Shown: piece by piece, positions 23,017 through 34,800 of the stretch
Layout of the letters: each line of letters opens with the position of its first letter
Numbering within the stretch: the stretch's first letter is position 1
Source of the DNA: Tigriopus japonicus
Taxonomy: Eukaryota > Arthropoda > Copepoda > Harpacticoida > Harpacticidae
Direction of reading: 5' to 3'
DNA length: 64,000 nucleotides
NCBI GenBank assembly: GCA_010645155.1
Contig: CM021318.1
Coordinates: 2,015,220 to 2,079,219 of the forward strand
Made by a program: the position numbers and the translations under genes
The notes under the pieces: generated by a model
The model's input: only the letters and a program-made list of their open reading frames with translations
Database searches by the model: none
What the model was told of the DNA's origin: nothing

Positions 23017-23674
23017 GAGCGCTCACTTGGTTTTTAGATTCCTATCGATTGATGTCTCTTATATGGATTATGCATATTTTAAAGCAAATATTTATCAAGA
23101 TACCACTCTGCAATCCGCATTGCTATTGGAAACGGAAGGAAAAGATTCACTCTAAAGAAGCTCATGTACATGAGGTTCTTTAATTCACTCTAAGAACGTT
23201 CGCGTTGTATAAGTTTACAGAACCAAAAAGATTACACTCATTGAAGAAATGTTTCTACCTAGCGATATAAGCACAGTCAAAGCTAGATACGTGAATATTT
23301 TTCCCGCTGACCGACAAACGCAATAAGTTCACATCTCTTGAATTTTTGTTGGGTACTGACGGACACAAGTCCAAACATATCGATCTCTAAATGACTGAGG
23401 AGGTTGAGTGGATAAAATCCTGGAATCGGGGTTGCCGTCGGATCCAATAACAAGGTAATCTCGGTATCAGGAAAGACAGGAAGAGGGCACTTGCACTTGA
23501 ACCCACGAAACTAAACACTTGTATCGACCTAGCCTGGGTGGCTGTCTGGCTGGCTGTTTGCTCGAAATTGGCAGATATCTTCGTTCCCGTGGTTGATATC
23601 GAGCTCTACCAAATTAGACCAAAGGGGTTACCTTCATGCATAGCTGACCTTGGTGTTGTGGAACAATAGCAAAA
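23017..23674. other. Spacer between VPS35 and the M6PR-like tail gene
   Basis: I searched this 660 bp for luminal-domain exons of the next gene and found none. It should hold the VPS35 3' UTR and the downstream promoter. A possible donor at AACAAG|GTAATC (about 23455) follows no usable open frame. Confidence 0.5.
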
Positions 23675-25544
23675 ATGGGTGTTGTAGGGACCATTTTCTT
23701 GATTCTCTTTGTAAGTTCTCGCTCATTGAACTTAAATCGACCAGAGGAGTGCGTTTTCCCTCAATTTGTCTACTTTCAGATTGTCATTCTCCTCTATTTC
23801 ATGGCTGGGATCTTTTGGAATGTCCTTCAAGGACGATCGGGGATCGCTCTTTGCCCTCAACATGATTTTTGGTTGGAATTACCTGGGCGTGTCAAGGTAA
23901 AAAGTCTTTCAAAGTGGTTGCTTTTTGAGTGGGTGTTTTTGTGGTATGGAAAAGGCGTTGTCTTAGATCCGGGATTCTTTGTTTGCCATACCTAACAGGA
24001 TCTTGGATCTCACTGGGGTTTAAAATTAAAAACTAATTTCCTAAATGTCGAGGTACAGTTCCGCCCTCTTAATTAATTCGAATTTGTCAATTCATGGAAC
24101 GGGTATTATGCAAGGTAATTTTAAACGTAAGACTAATAAAAAGGCCTGCTTAACCTCGTTAAAGTGAGGATGTATTACTTTTTTAAACATTCATCATGAA
24201 AATAAAATTCCAATGAAGAGTTTGATGGGATAAGACAAGAAGCAATGAATTTCTGGAGTGAGAGGCTAACGATGAGAATTATGATATCCAGTAGGGTTAA
24301 TTCAATTACGTTCTTCTACAAACGAGACCTTGCTTGTATTAAGAAGACATATTTCAACTTTCAGGTGAATCAAATGCCGGAGTGAAAAGTTATGCCTTCT
24401 CAAGCTTATGTACTGAAGAGCATAGAATGAATGAACTTGCCCTTTTGTGGTAAAACCAGAAAAGAGCTAGTTTATTCTAAAGGGCTAACAGATAAATGAC
24501 ACTCCAAAAATATCGTGAGTCACCAAGCCTGCACTGTGTGTGTGATGGGATTTGGCATTGAACACGCTAAGGTACATGATTCACAACCTAAACTTGCATT
24601 TTTAGGGAGTCAATGACAAAATCATTCATTCAACTGCTTTGGTTGAACAAGAGCAATGTATGATGAATCAAGTCACTTGACACCCTTGCTGCCAGGTGGT
24701 CAGTGAAGTGTGTTTAAAACAAATCTCCTCTGACCGTACTAGAGTGACATTTCTCTTTTAGCCCTCTAGTTGATTCATTCTCGGTAGGATTTGCATTAAA
24801 CTTTGACAGAGCATTACTTTCGACTCCGACGTTCAATTGAGCTGAAATTTGAAAGACTCATCCTAGTTAACTTAGGCAAGGTCTCATTCGTCCCAGTCTA
24901 GAGAAATTCTGTGGTTTTTGGATAAGGCATACACGGCCAAGCGTAGTAGTTCAAAATAGGTTTGATAGCATTCCTGCAAACTTTCAAAAATTGTCGAATA
25001 GGGAAAATTGTTTGTGGTTGATTTACTATGAATGTGGATATACATTAATAAAGGTGTCAGTAAATACTTAAAAGGACGAAAGGAAAAGGATATGGACTAA
25101 TAGATTAATTTGGAATAAAAATGGATTATTTTTTTCATCTTTCCTTCATCTTGGAAAGTACGCAGAACTAAGTTTTATATCATGTTCAGCTGATTTTCCT
25201 CTAATAGTACAATTTACGACTTCCCATTTCAAGAAAGTCATATTAGGCTTGTATTTACCTGCACAGTGGCCTGAAATTTAATTTTAAAGGAAACCGTATG
25301 TTATTTCATTGGATTTCTGAAGTCGGAAAATACTTGTTGTACTCCTTTTTGCCACGTGGAACATCCATTAGTTTTAGTTTGTTTTGTCGCTTTTATTTGG
25401 CAAAAACTGTTTCGTTGAAACCAAATTGGGTGTCATATTAAAAACATTTCGCTAATGAAACGTATGTTATTCTCACTTTTTCAGCGAAGCTTCCAATACT
25501 GTTTTAGTGGCTGTCGAAGTGCCGACACTTACGAACAAATCTAA
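23675..25544 (+). CDS. Short membrane protein with M6PR-type tail
   Basis: Exons 23675-23710, 23780-23896 and 25485-25544 (all phase 0, donors GTAAGT and GTAAAA, acceptors TTTCAG and TTTTTCAG) encode 70 aa. Residues 3-25 form one hydrophobic helix. The tail then has GRSGIALCPQHDFW, LELPGRVK, a short Cys segment and C-terminal YEQI. The order hydrophobic helix, G-x-x-G, P-x-x-x-FW, LP-x-x-VK resembles the end of the cation-dependent mannose-6-phosphate receptor and related MRH receptors. YEQI fits the YxxPhi sorting signal. The luminal mannose-6-phosphate-binding domain and a signal peptide are missing, and no exons for them are visible upstream. Either this is a minimal or truncated protein, or the ATG at 23675 is false and TTGTAG at 23687 is an acceptor for an exon I failed to find. 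Family resemblance is from memory. Confidence 0.5.
23897..25484 (+). other. Intron 2 of the M6PR-like tail gene
   Basis: Almost 1.6 kb of AT-rich sequence between the LPGRVK exon and the final 20-codon exon. I found no additional exon. Candidate acceptors at about 23999 and 24365 lead into poorer continuations. Confidence 0.45.
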
Positions 25545-25822
25545 ATCCCATAATCCTTGCCATGGAAAGGTCACATCCATGATTCTGGAAATTTTCCTTC
25601 GTTGAAACCACAACAACATTGCCATTTGTTCGTAGTGGGAATGCCGTTTTCAACCCCTCATCTGTGTGTCAGATATCGACTCTTCATCTTTTACAATATA
25701 ACCTTATGTTGATTAACACCCCTGATAAACAATCGTGATTCGACAATTTCGTTCCTGAGAAATGGAAGTTAGAAAATAAGAGAAGCAAATTGGGAGATAA
25801 TTCATCAGACATAAAGAAAACT

Positions 25823-25828
25823 TTTTAT
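25823..25828 (-). terminator. Poly(A) signal AATAAA, TMEM39
   Basis: Minus-strand AATAAA (plus TTTATT) about 55 nt beyond the TMEM39 stop codon at 25883-25885. Confidence 0.55.
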
Positions 25829-25882
25829 TTGACGATCAACACAGACTTCTTAGACAGAGAAGGAAATATTAAGCAATGGAAT

Positions 25883-28800
25883 CTAGTTCAAGTGTTCCTC
25901 GACACCTTTCAGAAAGGATTCCTCGCAACATTGTACTTTTGAAAGAACATAGAAATTTCGAAATGACTTGAAACACGCATAATAATTGGCAAAAAGCAGA
26001 ATCGCCTCCGAGATCAACATGTACCAAAATACGGACAAACTCAAAGAGACATGTTGAGCCACCACCAAACCGGTTTGAATCACCAATAATACCAAAGCAG
26101 GAAAGCTCACGTCACTGAAGAGCCACTAGAAAAAAATGGGTTCCAAAGTTAGCTTGTGATCAAACATACCATGACAACCGATATTATGGAACACTCACGG
26201 AAAATCGATTGTGTGAGTTATTTCCCGGTTCAGCTGCATTAACAATGCCTTCAGCGCGATAAAGATCCTTTCCATGTCTTACAATGACACCTTTGGACCA
26301 AAACAGAGACGGGCTCCATCTGCAAAGGAACAAATAGGATCAATAACAAAAATGTTCGTCATGTATCCAAATACCACACTTGTGTAGCAAACATTTCTTG
26401 CACCTATTTTAAATGTAGTACAAAAGCCATGTGCAAATGAGTTGTCAAAACTGATTTCCAAAAGTGTTAGGGCAATCAACTTACTGGTGATAGAAATTAT
26501 GCGACACTCGTCCATCGATCTTGCTCCAAAACCCAAGGGCGCACACGGACGATTTGTGCATAAGATGGGTATAAGCGATGGGGAATAATTGACACGCGTA
26601 CAATGTGAAGCATCCCACCCACACCAAGATAACGTGGCGACTGACCCAACTGATCTCGTAATACAAATAGCCCTGGAGAAAAGATTTAAAGAAACGTGTA
26701 TATGACGGAAAAAGACGGTTATGAAAATAGAAAGCAAAAGTTGTGGCTGGAAATCACGACACATTCGAGATTTTTTTAGGAAGCCGAAACAATGTAAAAA
26801 GATGAGAATACAAATCACAAACCTTTTTCTTACTTGTCTTAAGTGTTTTTATGTTACCAACATACGTATATGAAAAATGTGAAAAATTTTAACAATATGC
26901 AACAGTTTTGGAGAAACTAAAACGCCGAAAATGATGGCCAAAAACCTCAAATTTGAACAAGTGCTTTCAGCTGAATTTTGGCATGGATCATTTGAAATTT
27001 CTTTTCAATTATCATACTTTCCATTGCAATCTCAATATCTTACGAAGAATATTTCTTCAGAATATGTGTTTGTATATTTGTTTGGGTTTTCAGAATATTT
27101 GTTTGTTTGGGGTAAGTTTGTACTAGTGATGAGAACAAATTGGCCATTTTTTTGTTTGTACATTTGTTTGGGTTTTCATATTTGTTCGTATGGGGTAATT
27201 TTGTACCATTCCCAAATAAAAACAGTGTTGCTGTCATGATTTGTGGTGATTTGTAAACGGAAGTATACAATGATCATTTTTGCCACAATTCTTAGTGCTT
27301 GTGAAAGAATTGATTGTTTCAAAAGAGATATCTCATACAACTGGAGTTCTTGGTTTTGACTATAGACCTTATGTTCAAGACCTTAACTAACTTTTGAACA
27401 CTATTCCTTGCCTTATGGGGGGTCACACTTTTTGCAGCCCTGATTTGCTTGGAGAACAAAACATTTAACATCTGTTAACTTTTTCCGATTTGTTTATTTA
27501 TGATTTGTCTTTGTTTGGTATGCTGCCATTTGTTTGTCTTTGTTTGGTATGCTGCCATTTGTTTGTCTTTGTTTGGTATGCTGCCATTTGTTTGTCTTTG
27601 TTTGGTATGCTGCCATTTGTTTGTCTTTGTTTGGTATGCTGCCATTTGTTTGCCTTTGTTTGGTATTTGTTATATTTGTTTGTTTCCCATCAGTAGTTTG
27701 TACCATTCCCAAATAAAACAATGTTGCTGTTAAGATTTGTGAACGCAAGTATCTAAGGATCATTTTCACCATAATTATTCGTGCTTGTGAAAGAATTGAT
27801 TGGTTTAAAAAAGATATTTCATACATCTGGAGTTCTTGGTTTTGACTGTAGATGGTTTTCAAGGCCGTAACTTACTTTTGACCGTTTTTCCTTGTCTAAG
27901 GGGTGTCACTTTTGGCAGTGATATTTATTTTGATATGCAGGGAGAACAAAACATTCAACACCTGTTGACTTCTTTTTCCTATTTGTGATGCGTACTTGTT
28001 TGGTATGCTGTCGTTTGATTGTCTTTGTTTGTCTTTGTTATATTTGTTTGTTTCCCATCAGTATTGCTGATGGGTGGCTTGACTTTGCATCAGCTGATTG
28101 AGCGTCAGTATTGCAACAAGAAATATTGTACAGGCAGCCTACAAAAGCTAAGGGTTCATATTCCCTGCTTTTGAAAAACTCGTTTCATCTAGCTCGTCTG
28201 GACATGGACTATGATTGAGATGAGGTCAAGTTCGGACGCAGTTATGTGCGGTCAGTTTGTCGAACCCAAAACACGAAATACAGATCACACAGCGTTACCA
28301 GGTGGTTTCAAGCTGCCGCTCCCAAAAGTTCCTTGAGATACTGCCAATTGCGGGCGCTAACTGCCATTTCAAAGGTCGCATTCTGCCATATTCTGCCACT
28401 TTTTAGCTTTGCCACTCAGAGTTTTCTCGTTTTCGATCATTTCAATTCTTTTTTGGTCGAAAATTTTTGATCTCGTTTATAGGTCGAAAGTCTTTGATCT
28501 CGTTTGTTTAGGTCGAAAATTTTCAATCTCGGTTATTTAGGTCGAAAAATTTTCAATCTCGGTTGTTTAGGTCGAACATTTTCGATTTTGTTTATGACAG
28601 GAATTACTAGTGATGTCATCATTTTTGACGGGAAAAAAGTTCAGAAGACATGTGTTTCCGATGAGCGTGCAAGGTAGCTAAAACGAAGATTTAGGCCTGG
28701 TAATTGCAACAATTCCTTTCTCATCTGTACAACTTTAAGTTGAAATAGCAATTCTTGACATTTGTTTGGCAAAAAAAAATATGCTTTAAAAAAAAAAAAA

Positions 28801-31800
28801 GTTTTACATGAATTGACAGTCACAACAAAGTAGAGCGCGCAAAAATGATTGAGCAAATCGAAAATCAGATTGAACTCCATCATTAGTTTGAAGGAGCTTG
28901 GTTTTTCTTGTTTACTAGAGCTTAGAGCTTTGTATTTGCTGAACACAAGTTGGGATCTTCTCGAACAACGCTGGGCACGATTTTTTTCGAAAAGTACCAG
29001 TAAATAAACCTGGCTAAACGTTCGAATGCTTCAAATGAACTTTCAAATGCCCTCAACAACTGACCTTCACGTGTAAACTTCTTTGCATAACATAATAAGA
29101 AACCTTGGTGACTCATGAAGAACGATGAAGAAAGCCAAAAGATTTTCGTGAAGACCACACAAAGCATTGCGGGGTGGTTTTCTAAGCTAGAGCAATAATT
29201 ATTATAAATCGCTGGTTTAGGGCCTAGTTTAAAGTAGCTAAAATTTCTGCACCATTTTAAGACCACGACGGTTTGGGAATAGAAGGTCATTCTTTTGTAA
29301 GTGGGCAGAAATTGTCTTTAAAAGACCGGTTTCTCTCCTTTTTGGAACACGCGCTCATGCAAGTAATGCTCTTTAAAAGGTTCATGAATATGGTATAAAG
29401 AACGAATTTATCCAAACTTTTAGTCTTTGCGACCATCAAAACCGTGGACCATAATTTCCAAAAACAGAGGGTTAATCCCTTGACATGGTAGAAAATTCTG
29501 TTCCATATTTCATTTTCTGTTCTGGTTCATATTTTGTTCTTTTTTCTATACTCTTTGAAACTACGCAGAAAATATAACTACTAGATAGTCGAACAGATCT
29601 CTATTCAGTTGCATCAAAGAGAATAGAAATTGCGACAATACAAGTGTTGTTTTCAATCCAATAGGTAGCCTTTCTAGAGAAAGGCAATTGAAACTCTATC
29701 TTTTTAATGCATTTGTTTCCATGATTGAAAATTTACTCATCTATGGAAATGTCAAATCGACACAAGTCCAAATTTTGCCAGAACAAATGACCAATGAATT
29801 AATTGATGCTAGGATTTCTGAGAGATAAGAATCAATATAGACTGATAATGTCGAAGTCGGGTGGCATTTTCTTTTTCCCAGGATTAACACAATCCATATG
29901 ATCAAAACTGGTCAATGCCACGAACTCAATCAATAATCGAACGATCTCGTAAATCATGGTAACGCTTGGTTAATCCACAGAAAATCTGTTTTGTGACACT
30001 TTATCTACATTACAGTCAGCTTAATTTTGGTAAAATTGCCGTTTCAAAGGAATTGCCATGAAACACTTGATTTATGTTAGAACAGACTTCAATGACTTGG
30101 CTATTGTATCATCTATTTTTATCTAGAGAGTTCAGCAAAATTAACCGGAAAATGCAACACTTTGGTCCAAGGTTTGCTTACACATGGTCCAAGTAACTTG
30201 ACACTCATTTCGTGTTGGTATGACATATAGTATATAGTTTCACACGCCACATACTAATAACTAGCCATTTGGAAAGTTGATATGGAAGAACCAGAAGACC
30301 GGTTTGATGCGTTTGAATAAATAAGTCTAATGAGTGTCAGGGCGTTTATAGAATGATGGCCAGTGTTCCTGACTTAAAGGGGCCTCGATACGAGGGGAAC
30401 TTTAGGAGATTCATATGATTCTTATTTACTCATTGGTCTCGCTAAGACGGATGATTTTGTCCCATTTTCGTACTTAAGATACTTCTGAACAATTAAGCCA
30501 AGTGCATGGTTCCAAAAAATATTTTTTATTCATTGTGCAGAAGTGCTATTGTTATTTGTAGTCAAAAACAACACGAACCGTGTACTTCTGTTTTTCATTG
30601 TTGTCTTGGCTTGCATTATTTTCTTCAGCTTAAGAAATCAATTATTTGATGGGTTGGACACAGTTTGACCCAGAACCCTCAAAAAAGGCAATGTACATCT
30701 TGATGTGGCATTAAGGCAATATGCATAAAAGTATATTTTCGAATTATTAGCGTTAACTTTTAGAACATGTTTCAGCCTTCAGTAGACTTTATTTACAAAT
30801 AGACGCTTTGAGGCGTTCTCAAGGAATCATCAAGGCCACCTTTGCTCACTTTCCAAACTTGTTGGGGAGTTCTTTGCCCCCGTTTTACTTGATTTAATCT
30901 TGGCTTGCCTTTATATCGATGATCGACTTTGTCCGTTAGTCAATCTTTTTTATTAGAGTTTGACTTCTAACGCACCAAAACTAGCTGATGACATTGTGCT
31001 ACTTTTTCTACAACTCAAGCATAATGCACTGATCCCTTCGTTTTGTCCCAAGTGAAATTAATTTCATCATTGGGAAATCAAAACTTAGCAAATCAGTATT
31101 TATTCAAATGCTGTCTAATTCGTCCAAAGAAAGCTTGGTTTCATCCAACAAAGTTGTGCTTGCTCTCATTTTTTCGATACTTTGTGACCCTTAATTTTGG
31201 AGAAAAATAATCTTCTAACGCTAATCAATCCATTCGAAACAAAATCCTCAAAGCTATCTACTGTAATCCTTCCTCTCTAGGTTCCTTATTTCCTTCTAAA
31301 GAGAACAAAGAAGCCGCAGTTGACATCCTCATTCGATTCCCTCTACTTACCGTAGTAAAAGAAAGAGGTACAAAAGTTGTGTAGTAGGCACTACACACGG
31401 AATTGAAGGCGGCCTGCTTGATCCTCATATTGAAGTCGGTCTTGAGCATGGCCACTTCGGATCGCACACTTTCTGGATTAGAACTCATCGAGGACGAACA
31501 AGTCGACGACGACGAGCATCCCATGGGTGAATTGATCCGAAACACGCCAGACCGATCTACTTGAAGTTTCATCTTGCCTTGGCTCGTGATGGGAATAAGT
31601 TCCAAAAAGGGCTCGCCAGACAGTCCAAAAAGCACAAAGTAGAGTACAACGCTAGAATGGACATTGATCATCCAATTAATGTAATTGGAAGACGATCCTG
31701 GCTGGCCATAAGAAAAGATATAGAAGAGTACTCACGGATAGATGAGACAGAAAAGGTTGACTAGAGGATACTTCAGAAGGATCACGTAGATGATGTAGAA

Positions 31801-34800
31801 TAAATTCATGAGAATGGCGAACGAAGCTAGGCTTCGGGCCACAATAATGAAGCTTTGGGACCAGTTACTGGGAGTGATGAGGGTAATCAAACCTTTAATA
31901 CAAAGCCAGATGATCCGGCGTCCCAGAAATAAAGTGGCGAAACTGATAATATTCCATTCGATGAGATACCAGTTCTGGAACACAAGAATGAAAAGGTCGA
32001 GGATATGAACATCAAGGAGAAGTCTTTGAACAAGATAACAATGTCTATTGCGTGTTTATTTTACACATATGATTAACAGGGTAAATGTTCATATTAAGAA
32101 TGTAAATTTTGTATAATGAACCGAGAAAAATACCAACGGAGACCTTGCGTTGCCAGACTCAACTTGCAGTGATTTCCAACATGGTTGCCAAAACAAAATT
32201 TTTGATGCCACTTTTTGGCCGCATGTCAACTATGTTTCTTCGATAGCTATCATTTTTTTCGAAAAGGATCATTTATCAAAAATGAGTGTCATTTAAGCTA
32301 AATGATGCCACGCAAAAGAAGATGATAGTCAAGCAAAAGGACTTAAGATTTTGTCAAAAACTAGCATCGTATATCTCGCCCTGGCAACCATGCTGGAAAT
32401 CAACGTATGATGGGTCTGGCGACGCAAGGTCTCCGCTGATGTTTTTGACGGTTCATTGATAGGGGGAGGAGACCTGGGTTTGAACCACAAACCATATAAT
32501 GGCTGTGGTTCGAACCCATGAAACCGAGCTTAGCTCGGACGCGAATTAATCAATAGCGCTTGACCATCCTACCATTTTATCATGATTATCCCTGGTCTAG
32601 TTAAGAGGCTACGACAATCTGCTTTGCAACAAAAGGACAAGAGCCACTCATTATATATCATTTTCAAATTTATCACACTTTGAAACACATGTGTTTTGAA
32701 ATAGGTTATCCTATAGGTTTTTGCTTGCTCCAAACATCATAAAATTATTTCTTATAATTTAGAGCTTCCCCGCTCAAAAAACCTGTCTTCATGATTTGTT
32801 TGACACTATTCCTAAGATTACTCAAATATTTTTTTTTCGCCGGATTGAACACTGGTTAATTAGGTTCACTATTCTTTCAAAAAGGTTCTGAAATCATTTT
32901 AGCTATCCAAGATGTTAAAAAATTCTTAAGTATTTGGGCTTCTTGTTATAGGAATTATGCTCTAGTCACTTATTTTGCATGTTAAGAGTGACCAAGACAA
33001 AAATTAAATTATTCTGTGGTCCATGAACATAATTCATTCATCCGAATTAAAGGCAAGAAAAATCTTTTTAGGCAATGGTCGGCAAGTTAATAGAAATGAT
33101 GAAGTAGACTGCCAGAAAATTGACGCAAAAGCGATGGCATGAGGGAACACAAATTATTGACACGTCACGGAAAGATTATTTTAGGAAGATCTCATTAAAC
33201 GCTCTCGACAGACTAAATTGATCTACGGTAAATAAAGAAATCCCGTGGATTTGATGAGCACATGGTAGCATCACCGATGCAAAATGAACTATAAAAGTAA
33301 TATGATTTAAAAATGATGTGTTCTTCGTTTTTCTTTTATGTGATGTGTCCTAGTTGGTCTTAAAACAATGTCGTTTTAGTGGGTAATTGAAACATGGGCC
33401 AGGATTATTTTTCAATTTAGCAACATACGCCTTAATAGATCGCACCCTTTTATCACACGAAAGAGACATTTGTACTGTTAGACATGAAGGAGAAAGGCTG
33501 TTTTCGACTCTAGAATACGAATAGCAAATGTGAATTATACAAGCGGCTTTCGAATGTAAGTATGTTCTCTCGATAAAGAATTGGCCAAAAGAAAGCAAGA
33601 TATCTAGCAAGGAAATGATTCAAATGCTAATTCATTCAACAAAGTTATTTTCCAATCTGCTTTTAGGTACTACTTTTGGAAGATACACAAGCCCAATTTT
33701 AACATGGGAACTCAAAATGGTTTCCTAAAGTGGTTGCTCATTTGAATTCGAATAGAACCGCAAAACATTCCGCCATTTCAAAATACATTTTCCCTCTCCA
33801 ATGTGAAACCATGTGTCTTTGAAGTTTCTAACGGAACGCTTCAAATTGATATACTTTGAGACCACCTTGTGTAAAATTCCTGGCTCTTTTACAACATCAA
33901 AGTGAAGAACAGAGCCATTACGTCAATTACGTAAAATAAAGCACTATTTTGTCCTCGATATTGAATTTTACCGTCCCAATAATTTTCCATCAATCACATT
34001 CAAAGCATCTTCAGCACAAATTACAATCCTATTTTCAAATCCCTGTCTATCAAAATACGTTGCTTTTCGTTGTATAGGGAATCGTTGGTTAGAGCTAAAA
34101 AAACAGGATATAGTTTTTTGGAGTAGAGTACATTTGAAGCTAATGCCACGCTTTGCCAGTACTCGAGTGTTCAGGCAAGGCTTTTTTCAGACCCGCGAAA
34201 GCCAAAACATGACATTCATTATGTACACTTCATTTTCATTGCGCTTCTCAAAGCGCTACTTTGTTCACATTATCACAAAGCCGATATTTTTGTATTGAAG
34301 AGCTGGAACCTACTATGGTACAAAAGTTACAGACTAACTTGAAAACTTGGGTCGTGGTAACACACTGTACTGTCTCCTCCATGTATATATGTATACGAAC
34401 GGTGAAAACATACTTTACAGCGTGTACAAGAGCCTTCAGTACATCGAGTGTAAAAGCCGCTTGCGCAGTTCGTACATTTAGAGGAGAGTACATATGATGC
34501 ATTCTCGCGTGTAGTCGCTCCTACTCAAAGGCCAAGGAAGGCCTTACTTTGACTTTGGGCTTGCCCTCACGCCAGGGTCCTTTGAAGGCTCCTCTTGAAA
34601 ACATACTTCATAGCATAGCATGGCGAAGGTAACATGGAACGAGGGAGATAGGGAGAAGTAAAGAGTGCGAGGCCCTTGTGGTTCATTGCTCGTCTAACTC
34701 GGTATCCAGGATTACTAGCGAACAGTAACAAAACAACGATCCGACAGAGAAGTTGTAAGGGATCGCTCACCTGGTCAAATTGTTTTCAATTTTGATTTCT

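Larger units (their letters stand above)
26673..31350 (-). other. TMEM39 intron 4, repeat-rich
   Basis: A 4.7-kb intron holding the tandem 497/364-bp duplication with its 29-bp array (27203-28063), dispersed repeats A, B and C (28292-28590, 28801-28890, 28938-29033), and otherwise featureless AT-rich DNA from 29.1 to 31.3 kb. I see no exon of another gene. Confidence 0.65.

Noticed and set aside
24360..24386. Alternative last exon for the M6PR-like gene after TTTCAG at about 24365
   Set aside because: It would add only VNQMPE and a stop. The exon at 25485 gives a Cys-containing tail ending in YEQI, which fits the family better.
27494..27862. 122-codon minus-strand frame with KQRQTNGSIPNKDKQ-type repeats
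   Set aside because: It is the translation of the 29-bp minisatellite. All frames stay open because the unit lacks stops, and there is no start, splice or family support.
31690..31735. Shorter TMEM39 intron ending at GGCCAG or GCCAG
   Set aside because: Introns of 34-38 nt are implausibly short and both choices lead to a stop within 12 codons. The acceptor TTCTAG at 31652 restores the TMEM39 frame.
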